From NCBI GenBank assembly GCA_002314455.1, contig DCFZ01000005.1, positions 14,003 through 78,002 of the forward strand: a DNA stretch of 64,000 bases. The letters are read 5' to 3'. The stretch is from Lentisphaeria bacterium UBA1791 (GTDB lineage: Bacteria > Verrucomicrobiota > Lentisphaeria > Victivallales > Victivallaceae). The position numbers and the translations under genes were made by a program. Under the pieces are notes generated by a model. The model was not told the DNA's origin. It saw only the letters and a list, made by a program, of their open reading frames with translations, and searched no databases. The number at the start of each line of letters is the position of its first letter. Position 1 is the stretch's first letter. Of this stretch, positions 44,783 to 53,588 are shown piece after piece.

Positions 44783-45901
44783 ATGACTGATCATATCCGC
44801 AAAGAAGTGTTCGACGCCAGTCGGCAAGTCATCGTCAAAGCCGGTACGCGACTCTTGATCGACCGGAAATCCATCGCGGCGCTGGTCGCCGGCATCGCCG
44901 TGCTTCGCGGCACCGGCAAAAAAGTCCTGCTTGTCACTTCCGGCGCCGTCGGGCGCGGCATGGAAGCGCTCAATCTGAAACGCCGTCCCCGCAAACTCGC
45001 CGATGTGCAGGCGCTCGCCGCGATCGGGCAGCGGGAATTGATGGCGATCTATTCGACGGAGTGCCGCAAACACGGTTTTATCGCCGCCCAGCTGCTGTTG
45101 ACCGCCGCCGATTTGCGCAACCGTGAACGCTACCTCAACGTGATGAACTGCATCAATTCGCTCTGGGAGCACGACGTGTTGCCGATCGTCAACGAAAACG
45201 ATTCCGTTTCCGTCGACGAATTGAAATTCAGCGACAACGACACGCTCGCCGCGATGCTTTCCGCGCTGACGGGGGCGGGGTTGACGCTGATCCTGACGAC
45301 GGAAAACGGCTTGCGCGACCGCAATGCAGACGGAACGCTGGGAAAAAGAATTCCCCTCGTCACCAAGTTTGACGACGCGCTCAAAAGTCTCGCGGGCGGT
45401 ACCGACAACAGCGATTTTTCGACCGGCGGGATGCGCTCCAAACTCAACGCGGCGGAAATCGTCACCCGCGCCGGTGCGGCGATGTGGATCGCCGACGGCC
45501 GCGATGCGGAAGCGATACAAAACGTGATGGCGGGCGCCGATATCGGCACGCTTTTTCTGCCGGGCAAGCACAAGATCGCCGGGCAGAAGCGCTGGCTCAG
45601 CTTTTTCAGCCGCACAAGCGGCAAAATCACGGTCGACGCGGGCGCCGTCAAGGCGCTCAAAGAAGGCGGCAAAAGTCTGCTGCCTTCCGGTATTGCCGCA
45701 ATCGAAGGCGTGTTTCACCGCGGCGACGCCGTGGAAGTCGCAGATATGAAAGGGAACGTCTTCGCCCGCGGTCTCGTTAACTTTTCCGCGGAGGAGTGTC
45801 AACAGATCCGCGGCAAGCAAAGTGCGGACTTACCCGATATCCTCGGGTCCGATGTCGACGACGAAGTGATCCACCGCGACCATTTGACTTTGCTTGACTG
45901 A
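44783..45901 (+). CDS. proB: Glutamate 5-kinase
   Basis: A 372-residue ProB with both parts: the amino acid kinase domain (KAGTRLLID, VTSGAVGRGMEAL, NENDSVSVDELKFSDND, and the FSTGGMRSKLNAAEI loop) and a C-terminal PUA domain (about 275-360). It phosphorylates glutamate, the first step to proline. proA is not nearby. It is first in an operon otherwise concerned with isoprenoids and tRNA modification. Confidence 0.95.
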   Translation: MTDHIRKEVFDASRQVIVKAGTRLLIDRKSIAALVAGIAVLRGTGKKVLLVTSGAVGRGMEALNLKRRPRKLADVQALAAIGQRELMAIYSTECRKHGFIAAQLLLTAADLRNRERYLNVMNCINSLWEHDVLPIVNENDSVSVDELKFSDNDTLAAMLSALTGAGLTLILTTENGLRDRNADGTLGKRIPLVTKFDDALKSLAGGTDNSDFSTGGMRSKLNAAEIVTRAGAAMWIADGRDAEAIQNVMAGADIGTLFLPGKHKIAGQKRWLSFFSRTSGKITVDAGAVKALKEGGKSLLPSGIAAIEGVFHRGDAVEVADMKGNVFARGLVNFSAEECQQIRGKQSADLPDILGSDVDDEVIHRDHLTLLD

Positions 45902-45904
45902 ACC

Positions 45905-47236
45905 ATGAAAATTTTCATCAAAACCTACGGCTGCCAGATGAACGAGCGCGATTCCGAGGCGATCGGCGCGCAATTTCTCGCGGCGGGGCACGTGCTGACG
46001 CCAAGCGAAGACGACGCCGACGTTTTGCTTTTCAACACCTGCAGTGTGCGCGATGCCGCGGAACGCAAGGCGAAAGGCAAGATCGGCTATCTCAAAAAAC
46101 TCAAAGACCGGCGCCCCGATGTATTGCTCGGCGCCGTCGGTTGCATGGCGCAGCGGCTCGGCGACCGCTTGCTGGAGGAACTGCCCCATTTGGACTTCGT
46201 CGTCGGCACCGGGCAGTTGCACAGGATCGTCGCCATCGTCAAGGAGATCGCGCAAAAGCGCAACCGGCAGTCGTTCACCGAGGAATCCCGCGACGTTTTG
46301 GTCGGAATGGGCGAACACGCGCCGGACGGCGGCGCATTCGGTCAGATCGCCATCACCCGCGGGTGCAACCGCTTTTGCACGTATTGCATCGTGCCTTATG
46401 TGCGGGGGCGCGAGATCAGCCGCGACCAGCGCGACATTGTCGATGAAGCCAAAAAGATGGTCGATCACGGCGTTCGCGAGATCCTGCTCTTGGGGCAAAA
46501 CGTCGCCGCGTACGGCTTGAACGGCGACACCCGCCCGCCCGCCGATGACGTTTCTCCGTTTGGCGAACTGCTGGAAAAACTCAACGAGATCGACGGCTTG
46601 GCGCGGATCCGCTACACGTCGCCCTACGTCACCTATTTTTCCGACCGGCTGATCGAAGCGTTGAAAAACTGCTCCAAAGTCTGCCACAACATCCATCTGC
46701 CGCTGCAGTCGGGCTCCGACCGCGTGCTCAAGGCGATGAACCGGCAGTACACCGCCGCGAGTTATCTGCATTACGTCGACAAACTGCGCGCCGCGATCGA
46801 CGACGTCACCTTTTCGACCGACGTGATCGTCGGCTTTCCCGACGAGACGGAAGAAGACTTTCAGATGACGCGCGATCTGATGAACCGGGTCGGCTACTCG
46901 CAGTCGTTTATTTTCAAATATTCGCCGCGTCCGGGCGCCAAGTCCGCGTTGCGGCCCGATTCCGTACCGGAAAGCGTCAAGGAGGAGCGCAATCAAATCC
47001 TGCTCGGCGACCTTTCCGCGCGCGTGGAAAAGATGTTGCAAAAACAAATCGGCGATACGGTCGAAGTCCTGACCGAAGGCGTCAGCCACCGCAATGAAGC
47101 GCGCTGGACGGGACGCACGGGGACGAATTTCGTCGTTCATTTTGAACCCGTTCCCGGTTTGAAAGTCGGCGAGTTGAAAACCGTCAAAATCGAACGCGCC
47201 GGCGGCGTTTCGCTCTTTGGAAGCATCGTCAAATGA
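45905..47236 (+). CDS. miaB: tRNA-2-methylthio-N6-dimethylallyladenosine synthase
   Basis: A 443-residue radical SAM methylthiotransferase. The N-terminal cluster ligands are C10, C46 and C80, the radical SAM cysteines C154, C158 and C161 (GCNRFCTYCIVPYVRG), and a C-terminal TRAM domain. It adds a methylthio group to i6A37 of tRNAs reading UNN codons. The i6A substrate is built from dimethylallyl diphosphate made by the MEP pathway, two genes of which follow (ispH, dxs). Gaps are 3 nt to proB and a 4-nt overlap with ispH. Confidence 0.97.
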   Translation: MKIFIKTYGCQMNERDSEAIGAQFLAAGHVLTPSEDDADVLLFNTCSVRDAAERKAKGKIGYLKKLKDRRPDVLLGAVGCMAQRLGDRLLEELPHLDFVVGTGQLHRIVAIVKEIAQKRNRQSFTEESRDVLVGMGEHAPDGGAFGQIAITRGCNRFCTYCIVPYVRGREISRDQRDIVDEAKKMVDHGVREILLLGQNVAAYGLNGDTRPPADDVSPFGELLEKLNEIDGLARIRYTSPYVTYFSDRLIEALKNCSKVCHNIHLPLQSGSDRVLKAMNRQYTAASYLHYVDKLRAAIDDVTFSTDVIVGFPDETEEDFQMTRDLMNRVGYSQSFIFKYSPRPGAKSALRPDSVPESVKEERNQILLGDLSARVEKMLQKQIGDTVEVLTEGVSHRNEARWTGRTGTNFVVHFEPVPGLKVGELKTVKIERAGGVSLFGSIVK

Positions 47237-48111
47237 TAAAAAAAGAACCGATCCGGCTTGCCTGCGAACGCGGTTTCTGCGCCGGCGTACGCGGGGCGCT
47301 CAGCTTGTTTGACCGCACGCTCGAAGCGTACGGTGCGCCGCTTTATGTGCTCGATGAATTGGTGCACAACGTCACCGTGACGGAATCTCTGCGTTCGCGC
47401 GGTGCGATTTTCGTCGCGTCGCTCGGCGAAGTCCCGGCGGGCGCGACACTTCTTTTGGGCGCCCACGGCGTACCGGCAAAGACCCTTGACGATGCCGAAA
47501 AAAGGCATCTTTCGGTCGTTGACGCCACTTGTCCTTTGGTGCGCAAATTGCAGAGTCTCGCGGCGGCAATCGCGCCGGAGCGCGATTTGATCCTTTTCGG
47601 CGATGCCGCGCACCCGGAAATGAAAGGCGTCGCCGCCCGTTCCGGCACGAAAAAGATCCATTTCGTCGCCTCCGTCGAAGAAATCGACGCGTTGCCGGCA
47701 AATTTGAATGCCCCCTTCTTTTTGAGTCAGACGACGCGCAATTTTCAGGAGATTCGCGCCGTAGCCGAGAAATTGAAAAGCCGTTTCCCGCAGTTGGAAG
47801 ATCACGCGGGAGCGTGCAATGCCGTGATGGCGCGGCAAAACGCCGTGCGCGAGTTGGCGAAACATTGTGAGATCGTCCTGATCTGCGGCTCGAAGCACAG
47901 TTCCAACGCCTTGCGGCTCAAAGAAATAGCAAGCGAATGCGGCGCAAAAAGCTTTCTGCTCGAAGAACCGTCGCAACTACCTGGTGATGAATTAAAATGC
48001 GTTCGTTGCGTCGGCATTTCATCCGGGGCGAGCACGCCGGAGGAATCCGTACAAAAAATCGTCGACGCGTTGCATACGATGGGCTTTCCGCTCCCGGAGG
48101 AATCGCGATGA
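47233..48111 (+). CDS. ispH: 4-hydroxy-3-methylbut-2-enyl diphosphate reductase
   Basis: A 292-residue LytB/IspH. The three cluster cysteines are C16 (GFCAGV), C100 (DATCPLV) and C195 (GACNAV), with GAHGV and GSKHSSNALRL for substrate binding. It makes IPP and DMAPP in the last MEP step. It overlaps miaB and dxs by 4 nt each. Confidence 0.97.
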   Translation: MIKKEPIRLACERGFCAGVRGALSLFDRTLEAYGAPLYVLDELVHNVTVTESLRSRGAIFVASLGEVPAGATLLLGAHGVPAKTLDDAEKRHLSVVDATCPLVRKLQSLAAAIAPERDLILFGDAAHPEMKGVAARSGTKKIHFVASVEEIDALPANLNAPFFLSQTTRNFQEIRAVAEKLKSRFPQLEDHAGACNAVMARQNAVRELAKHCEIVLICGSKHSSNALRLKEIASECGAKSFLLEEPSQLPGDELKCVRCVGISSGASTPEESVQKIVDALHTMGFPLPEESR

Positions 48112-49946
48112 TCTCAATGCCTACTCAAGCGGAACTCAAGCAGTTCAACTTCGATCAGCTCGACGAGCTTTGCGCCGCGATGCGGCAGGAGATACTCCGG
48201 ACCGTCGCCGCCAACGGGGGACACCTTTCCTCCAGTTTGGGGTGCGTGGAGTTGATCACGGCGCTCCATTACATTTTCGACATTCCGAATGAACCGCTGA
48301 TTTTCGACGTCGGCCATCAGGCGCTGGCGCACAAGCTCCTGACGGGGCGCGCCAAAGATTTCGCCACGCTGCGAAAGGTCAACGGTATTTCGGGTTTCCC
48401 CTCTCCGCTGGAATCGCCGGCGGACACCGCCATCTGCGGTCATGCCGGCGTCGCGATCTCGCAGGCGATCGGCATCGCCGACGGACGGGCGGCGAACAAG
48501 GTGCCCGGCAAGGTGATCGCCCTCCTCGGCGACGGAGCGATGAATTGCGGGATTTCCTGGGAGGGGCTGACTTCCGCCGCCGGGCGAAAAAATCTTGTTA
48601 TCATCCTCAATGACAACAATATGGCGATCGCCAAAAACGTCGGTGCGACCGCCCGCTATCTCAACCGCATCATTTCCGGCGAGCGCTACAACCGGCTGAA
48701 AGACCGCATCCGGCTCTTTTTGCAGACGCACAAAACGCTTTACCGCGTCGCCAACAAGATCGACGACGTCCTCAAATCGGCGCTGATGCCGCCCAGTACC
48801 ATCTTTCAGGAACTCGGCATCCGTTACATCGGACCGATCCACGGGCACGAATTGAAGCAACTGATCCCGCTGTTTCAGCAACTGCGCGACAACATCAAAG
48901 GGCCCGTCCTCGTCCATGTCGTAACGACCAAGGGCAAAGGTTGTCCTTTTGCGGAAAAAAATCCTGAACTTTACCACGGCATCGGCGGTTGCGATCCCGT
49001 CACCGGCGCGATGAAATCAAGCGCCAGACGCGGGTTCAGTCAAACTTTCGGCGAAAAGCTGACGGCGCTCGGGCAAAAACACCCGGAACTGGAAGCGATC
49101 ACGGCGTCGATGCTCGACGGCACGGGGTTGTCGCCTTTCCAAAAGGCGTACCCGGGGCGTTGTCACGACGTCGGCATCGAGGAGGGACACTCGATCGCCT
49201 ACGCGGCGGGGCTGGCGATCGCCGGCAGACGTCCGGTCGTCGCGATTTATTCGACTTTCTTTCAACGGGCGCTGGACAACGTCTACCACGAGGTCGCGCT
49301 GGCGAAACTGCCCGTCATCTTTGCCTTGGATCGCGCGGGCATCGTCGCCGACGGACCGACGCACCACGGCATTTACGACCTCGGTTTCCTGCGGGAAATG
49401 CCGGGGATGGAAATCCTCGTGCCGGCGACGGAAAACGAGCTGGAAATGATGCTCGATTATTTGATGAGCGTCAAAGTTCCGGCGGCGATCCGTTATCCGC
49501 GCGGCAATTCCGGCTGCGACCGAATCCCCTCCCCGATTGTACGCGGCAAGGCGGAAGTTTTGCGCGAAGGCTCCGATCTGGTCATCTGGGCGTTGGGCAC
49601 AATGACGCAGACGGCGCTGGGCGCCGCCGAACTCCTCGCGCGCGACGGCATTCAGACAACGGTCGTCAACGCGCGCTTTATCGCCCCGTTTGACGATGCG
49701 CTCGCGCGCCGCTTCGCGGCGATGCCGATGATCTCGCTGGAAGATCACCACGTGGCGGGCGGACTGGGGGCGACGCTGGAAGGATCGCTCGACGGCATTG
49801 CCCACAACCGCATCCTGCGGTGCGGCTGGCGCGGCGACGCCCCGATCCCGCACGGAAATACGGAAATCGTCAAAGCGCAACATCACCTCGACGCCGCGGG
49901 CGTCGCGGCACAGGCAAAAGCATTTTTAACCGGAAAAACGGAGTAA
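48108..49946 (+). CDS. dxs: 1-deoxy-D-xylulose-5-phosphate synthase
   Basis: A 612-residue thiamine-diphosphate enzyme, a little shorter than the common 620-640. Signature parts are GGHLSSSLGCVELITALHY, ICGHAGVAIS, the ThDP motif LGDGAMNCGISWEGL with NDNNMAI, and the C-terminal transketolase domain DVGIEEGHSIAYAAGLA and RYPRGN. It condenses pyruvate and glyceraldehyde-3-P, the first MEP step. The ATG at 48108 has GGAGG 7 nt upstream and overlaps the ispH stop. Confidence 0.96.
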   Translation: MISMPTQAELKQFNFDQLDELCAAMRQEILRTVAANGGHLSSSLGCVELITALHYIFDIPNEPLIFDVGHQALAHKLLTGRAKDFATLRKVNGISGFPSPLESPADTAICGHAGVAISQAIGIADGRAANKVPGKVIALLGDGAMNCGISWEGLTSAAGRKNLVIILNDNNMAIAKNVGATARYLNRIISGERYNRLKDRIRLFLQTHKTLYRVANKIDDVLKSALMPPSTIFQELGIRYIGPIHGHELKQLIPLFQQLRDNIKGPVLVHVVTTKGKGCPFAEKNPELYHGIGGCDPVTGAMKSSARRGFSQTFGEKLTALGQKHPELEAITASMLDGTGLSPFQKAYPGRCHDVGIEEGHSIAYAAGLAIAGRRPVVAIYSTFFQRALDNVYHEVALAKLPVIFALDRAGIVADGPTHHGIYDLGFLREMPGMEILVPATENELEMMLDYLMSVKVPAAIRYPRGNSGCDRIPSPIVRGKAEVLREGSDLVIWALGTMTQTALGAAELLARDGIQTTVVNARFIAPFDDALARRFAAMPMISLEDHHVAGGLGATLEGSLDGIAHNRILRCGWRGDAPIPHGNTEIVKAQHHLDAAGVAAQAKAFLTGKTE

Positions 49947-49951
49947 CTGAT

Positions 49952-50644
49952 ATGGTCAAACATCTCGCCATCATCATGGACGGCAACGGCAGATGGGCGC
50001 AACAGCGCGGTCTTTCCCGCAGTGAAGGGCATCGCGCCGGCGCGGAAAACATCGGCAAAATCACCGAAGCCGCGATCAAATACGGCATCGAATACCTGAC
50101 ACTTTACGCATTCAGCACCGAAAACTGGAAGCGTCCGGCAGCGGAAGTCGATTTCCTGATGCACCTCATCCCCGTATTCTGCAAAACGCGGCTGAAACCG
50201 ATGTTGCAAAACGGCGTGCGTCTGCGCACGATCGGGCGCACCGACGACCTGCCGTTTTTCGCCCGCAAAGCATTGTTGAAAGCCATCGACGACACCAAAA
50301 ACAACACCAAACTCACGCTCAACCTCGCCCTCAGTTACGGCGGACGGGCGGAGATCGTCGATGCGGTCAATCGTCTGCTCGCCGATCCGGAGCGTCCGCA
50401 AAAGATCGACGAAGCGGCTTTCGGCCGTTATCTGTACGCGCCGGACATCCCCGACCCCGATCTGATGATCCGCACGAGCGGCGAAATGCGTTTGAGCAAC
50501 TTCCTCTTGTGGGAACTTTCCTACTCGGAGCTTTACGTTTCGCCGGTTCATTGGCCCGCTTTTGACGAAGCCGAATTGAAAAAAGCGCTCGATTCCTTTG
50601 GATCGCGCGACCGCCGCTTCGGCGACGTGACCGCAAAAAAGTAA
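49952..50644 (+). CDS. uppS: Isoprenyl transferase (undecaprenyl diphosphate synthase)
   Basis: A 230-residue cis-prenyltransferase. The catalytic Asp is D10 in HLAIIMDGNGRWAQQRG, followed by EGHRAGAENI, LYAFSTENWKRP and a C-terminal PDLMIRTSGEMRLSNFLLW. It makes the C55 lipid carrier for wall and surface glycans. GGAG lies just before the ATG, within the last codons of dxs. It ends the operon in which MEP enzymes feed its substrates. Confidence 0.96.
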   Translation: MVKHLAIIMDGNGRWAQQRGLSRSEGHRAGAENIGKITEAAIKYGIEYLTLYAFSTENWKRPAAEVDFLMHLIPVFCKTRLKPMLQNGVRLRTIGRTDDLPFFARKALLKAIDDTKNNTKLTLNLALSYGGRAEIVDAVNRLLADPERPQKIDEAAFGRYLYAPDIPDPDLMIRTSGEMRLSNFLLWELSYSELYVSPVHWPAFDEAELKKALDSFGSRDRRFGDVTAKK

Positions 50645-50652
50645 GGTAAAAT

Positions 50653-50681
50653 TTGCAAAACATTGCTTGATACAGTATATT
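50653..50681 (+). promoter_or_regulatory. Promoter of the nucleotidyltransferase-kinase-HNH operon
   Basis: -35 TTGCAA (50653-50658), 17 bp spacer, -10 TATATT (50676-50681). Confidence 0.65.
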
Positions 50682-50718
50682 AAAGCATTCCAAACAACCT
50701 CAAAAGATGGGTTTGACT

Positions 50719-51630
50719 ATGAAAAAAGATCTCACTTTGCTCGTCCTCGCCGCCGGAATGGGAAGCCGCTACGGCGGGCTGAAACAGCTCGATCCGCTGG
50801 GGCCTTCCGGCGAAACGATCATGGATTACTCGGTTTTCGACGCGGTGCGCGCCGGATTCAACCGGGTCGTTTTCATCATCCGCAAGGATTTTGAAGAGGA
50901 TTTCAAACGTCAGGTCGGCAGTCGCTACGCCAACCACGTCAACGTGGAATACGCCTTTCAGAGCCTCGACGATCTGCCGGGCAACTTCACCGTGCCGGAA
51001 GGCCGCCAGAAGCCGTGGGGCACCGGGCACGCCGTTTACGCCGCCCGGAAACTGCTCCACACGCCCTTTGCCGTCATCAACGCCGATGACTTCTACGGCG
51101 CCGACAGCTACCGCCAACTGGCGGGATATCTTTCCGACGCGCCCGAAAACGGCAAGATCCGCGGTTGCATTGCGGCGTTTATCCTCAGCAACACGTTGAG
51201 CGAAAACGGTTCCGTTTCCCGCGGCATTTGCACGTCTTGCGACGGAAACCTCGCCAAAGTGGTGGAAAACACCAAAATTTTCCGCCGCGACGGTCAGATC
51301 ATCAGCACGCAGGAAGACGGTTCGGAATTGGTCTTCACCGGCAACGAGCTCGTCTCGATGAATTCGTGGGGCTTCATGCCCGAGATCGTCGGCGAGATCG
51401 AAAGTCACTTCGAGGAATTTCTGCGTCAGCGCGGCACCGAGATGAAAAGCGAATTTTATTTGCCCGCGCTTGTCGACACGCTGATCCGCAACGGCAAGGC
51501 GGAAATCGCGATGCGCACCAGCGCCGACAGCTGGTTCGGCGTCACCTACCGTGAAGACCGTCCGCTCGTTCAGGCGGCGTTGCAGAAACTCGTTGACAGC
51601 GGGAAATACCCCAAATCGCTTTTCGCGTAA
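50719..51630 (+). CDS. Sugar-1-phosphate nucleotidyltransferase-like protein
   Basis: A 303-residue NTP_transferase-fold protein starting LTLLVLAAGMGSRYGGLKQL, the nucleotide-binding loop of this family. Next come PWGTGHAVYAAR and FAVINADDFYG (the metal DD). It should join a nucleotide to a sugar-1-phosphate. Paired with the NahK-like kinase downstream, it may give a UDP- or GDP-amino sugar from free sugar (inference; the AmgK-MurU and NahK routes are precedents). The ATG at 50719 is preferred over 50707 because family members begin close to this point. Confidence 0.8.
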   Translation: MKKDLTLLVLAAGMGSRYGGLKQLDPLGPSGETIMDYSVFDAVRAGFNRVVFIIRKDFEEDFKRQVGSRYANHVNVEYAFQSLDDLPGNFTVPEGRQKPWGTGHAVYAARKLLHTPFAVINADDFYGADSYRQLAGYLSDAPENGKIRGCIAAFILSNTLSENGSVSRGICTSCDGNLAKVVENTKIFRRDGQIISTQEDGSELVFTGNELVSMNSWGFMPEIVGEIESHFEEFLRQRGTEMKSEFYLPALVDTLIRNGKAEIAMRTSADSWFGVTYREDRPLVQAALQKLVDSGKYPKSLFA

Positions 51631-51649
51631 CATTAAGGAGTTGCCGATC

Positions 51650-52747
51650 ATGCCGACGCGCTCGCAAAAAGAAATCGCTTCGATCATCAATCAATTCATC
51701 GTCTACGGTGATTTTCTGGTCGCAGTCCCTTTCGGGTTCGGCCACGTCAACGACACGTTTCAGCTGACTTTCGATCAGGGCGGGATCCGCTTGCACTATA
51801 CGTTGCAGAAGATCAATAAAAACGTCTTCACCGATCCGGTCAAGGTGATGGAAAACGTCGACCGGGTCACCGCGCACGTCTTGCGCAAAATCCGCGAAGG
51901 TCATATGGAAACGCGCAAACGGACGCTCCGTTTGCTCCGCACCGAGGAAAACAAACCCTACGTTTTCGACGGCAACGGCGACTGCTGGCGCGCTTACGTT
52001 TTTGTCGAGCACGCCCGTGCCTACGAAGTGCTTGAAGACACCGATCAGGCGTTCCGGATCGCCGAGGGGTTCGGTGAATTCCAGAAGCAACTGATCGATC
52101 TGCCGGGGGACAGACTGACGGAAACGATCCCCGATTTCCACAACACCCCCAAGCGGATCGAACAACTCGACGCCGCCATCAAAGCCGACCCGCTGGGGCG
52201 CGCTAAGGAGGTCGCCAGGGAGATCGATTTCGTGATGAACCGCCGCGCCGAAGCAGCGACGCTGTTGAAGCTCAACCAAGAGGGGGCGATCCCCGAACGC
52301 ATCACCCACAACGACACCAAAGCGAACAACATTCTGATCGACGACCTTTCCGGCAACGCGCTCTGCGTGCTCGATCTCGACACCGTGATGCCGGGGCTTT
52401 CGCTCTATGATTTCGGCGACATGGTGCGCAGCGCCACCAACCCCGCCGACGAAGACGAGATCAATCTCGACAAAGTCTTTATGCGCATGGATATGTATGA
52501 AGCTCTGGTAAAGGGCTATCTGCAGGGCGCGGGCGATCTTTTGACCGCCGCTGAAAAGGAGATGCTGCCCTTTGCCGGCAAACTCATCACGCTCGAAATC
52601 GGCACGCGTTTCCTCGCCGACTACATCAACGGCGACACCTATTTCAAGATCCAGCGCCCGACGCAGAACCTCGACCGCGCCCGCAACCAGTTCAAGATGG
52701 TCGCGTCGATCGAGGAGCAGATGGACAAGATGAAGAAATTGATCTGA
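51650..52747 (+). CDS. N-acetylhexosamine 1-kinase-like phosphotransferase
   Basis: A 365-residue kinase of the aminoglycoside phosphotransferase fold. It has FGFGHVNDTFQL, the Brenner motif H220-N221-D222 in ITHNDTKANNILID, and LCVLDLDTVMPGLSLYDFGD. This set matches NahK-like kinases that phosphorylate GlcNAc or GalNAc at C1; sugar specificity is inferred only. AAGGAG lies 9 nt before the ATG. It is followed, with a 1-nt overlap, by the HNH gene. Confidence 0.8.
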   Translation: MPTRSQKEIASIINQFIVYGDFLVAVPFGFGHVNDTFQLTFDQGGIRLHYTLQKINKNVFTDPVKVMENVDRVTAHVLRKIREGHMETRKRTLRLLRTEENKPYVFDGNGDCWRAYVFVEHARAYEVLEDTDQAFRIAEGFGEFQKQLIDLPGDRLTETIPDFHNTPKRIEQLDAAIKADPLGRAKEVAREIDFVMNRRAEAATLLKLNQEGAIPERITHNDTKANNILIDDLSGNALCVLDLDTVMPGLSLYDFGDMVRSATNPADEDEINLDKVFMRMDMYEALVKGYLQGAGDLLTAAEKEMLPFAGKLITLEIGTRFLADYINGDTYFKIQRPTQNLDRARNQFKMVASIEEQMDKMKKLI

Positions 52748-53049
52748 TGGACGAATTCATTCAGACCACGGCAGACGAGGCGCACATCAAGCGCGAACGC
52801 GCCAAAGCGCGCGAGTTGCGCAAGACGCCTTATTTCCGCGATCTGCTGAAAAAGGGAATCTGTCATTATTGCGGCAAGCACTTCCCGCCGGAAGAGCTGA
52901 CGCTCGATCACATCATTCCGGTTGCCCGCGGCGGCAAAAGCACCAAGGGCAACCTCGTCGTTTCCTGCCGCCGTTGCAATCAGGGCAAAAGTTGTCAGAC
53001 CCCCGTCGAACAACTGCTCGACGAATTGGAAAAAAACGGCACCTTATAG
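52747..53049 (+). CDS. Small HNH endonuclease-like protein
   Basis: A 100-residue protein with a complete HNH module: C39-x2-C42 and C74-x2-C77 zinc pairs, LDHIIP (D54, H55), N69 and N78. The N-terminus is a charged helix (about 10-35). Such proteins are nucleases of restriction, repair or unknown function. It starts in the stop codon of the kinase gene (TGATG), so it is translated from the same mRNA. Its 3' end overlaps folK by 6 nt on the other strand. Confidence 0.85.
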   Translation: MDEFIQTTADEAHIKRERAKARELRKTPYFRDLLKKGICHYCGKHFPPEELTLDHIIPVARGGKSTKGNLVVSCRRCNQGKSCQTPVEQLLDELEKNGTL

Positions 53050-53511
53050 CAGTTTTTGAAGTGCCTCTTGCACGCTTTCCCCATCGGGAAAACGCCAATC
53101 GGGGGCGATTTCAGCAAGCGGTTCCAAAACAAATTGCCGCACTTTCGCGCGCGGGTGCGGAATCTGAAGCTCCGGCAGGTCGACGGTCGTTTCGTCAAAG
53201 AGGACGATGTCGCAATCAAGCGTGCGCGCCTGACGACTGGAGTGCGTTTCAGGTCGTCCCGCTTCGCGCTCGATGCGTTGCGTCAACTCCAAAAGTTCCC
53301 GCGCCGCGCCCTGCCAGAGCGCGGTGACGGCGCAATTGAGAAAATCCGGGGTTCCGGCTTCGCAATTGACCGGCTTGGTCCGATACGAAGAACTTCGCAC
53401 AATATCGGTCGCGCCCGCTTCCTCAAGCCGGCGGCAGGCAAAATCAAACCACTTTTGCGTATCGCCGAGGTCGCCGCCGAGCGACAGGGCAATTTTATGA
53501 AAATCCGCCAT
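53044..53511 (-). CDS. folK: 6-hydroxymethyl-7,8-dihydropterin pyrophosphokinase
   Basis: A 155-residue HPPK. It has the N-terminal IALSLGGDLGD (usually LGSNLGD), an SSYRTKPV strand, the metal motif RTLDCDIVLF, and the C-terminal LQIPHPRAKVRQFVLEPLAEIAPDW. It transfers pyrophosphate from ATP to hydroxymethyl dihydropterin in folate synthesis. It stands alone here. Substitution of GG for the usual SN in the loop is unusual. Confidence 0.93.
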   Translation of the reverse strand: MADFHKIALSLGGDLGDTQKWFDFACRRLEEAGATDIVRSSSYRTKPVNCEAGTPDFLNCAVTALWQGAARELLELTQRIEREAGRPETHSSRQARTLDCDIVLFDETTVDLPELQIPHPRAKVRQFVLEPLAEIAPDWRFPDGESVQEALQKLL

Positions 53512-53518
53512 ATTTTTC

Positions 53519-53547
53519 TCGCAATTATCGCTTTTAAAACGTATATT
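53519..53547 (+). promoter_or_regulatory. Promoter of fmt-rng-uvrC
   Basis: -35 TCGCAA (53519-53524), 17 bp spacer, -10 TATATT (53542-53547). The -35 has one mismatch to the local TTGCAA pattern. Confidence 0.45.
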
Positions 53548-53551
53548 ATAA

Positions 53552-53579
53552 AATATAACGATTTTTCAACTTTTTACAA
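53552..53579 (-). promoter_or_regulatory. Promoter of folK
   Basis: On the minus strand, -35 TTGTAA (53574-53579), 16 bp spacer, -10 TATATT (53552-53557). It overlaps face to face with the fmt promoter region. Confidence 0.5.
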
Positions 53580-53588
53580 GGTGATCTT

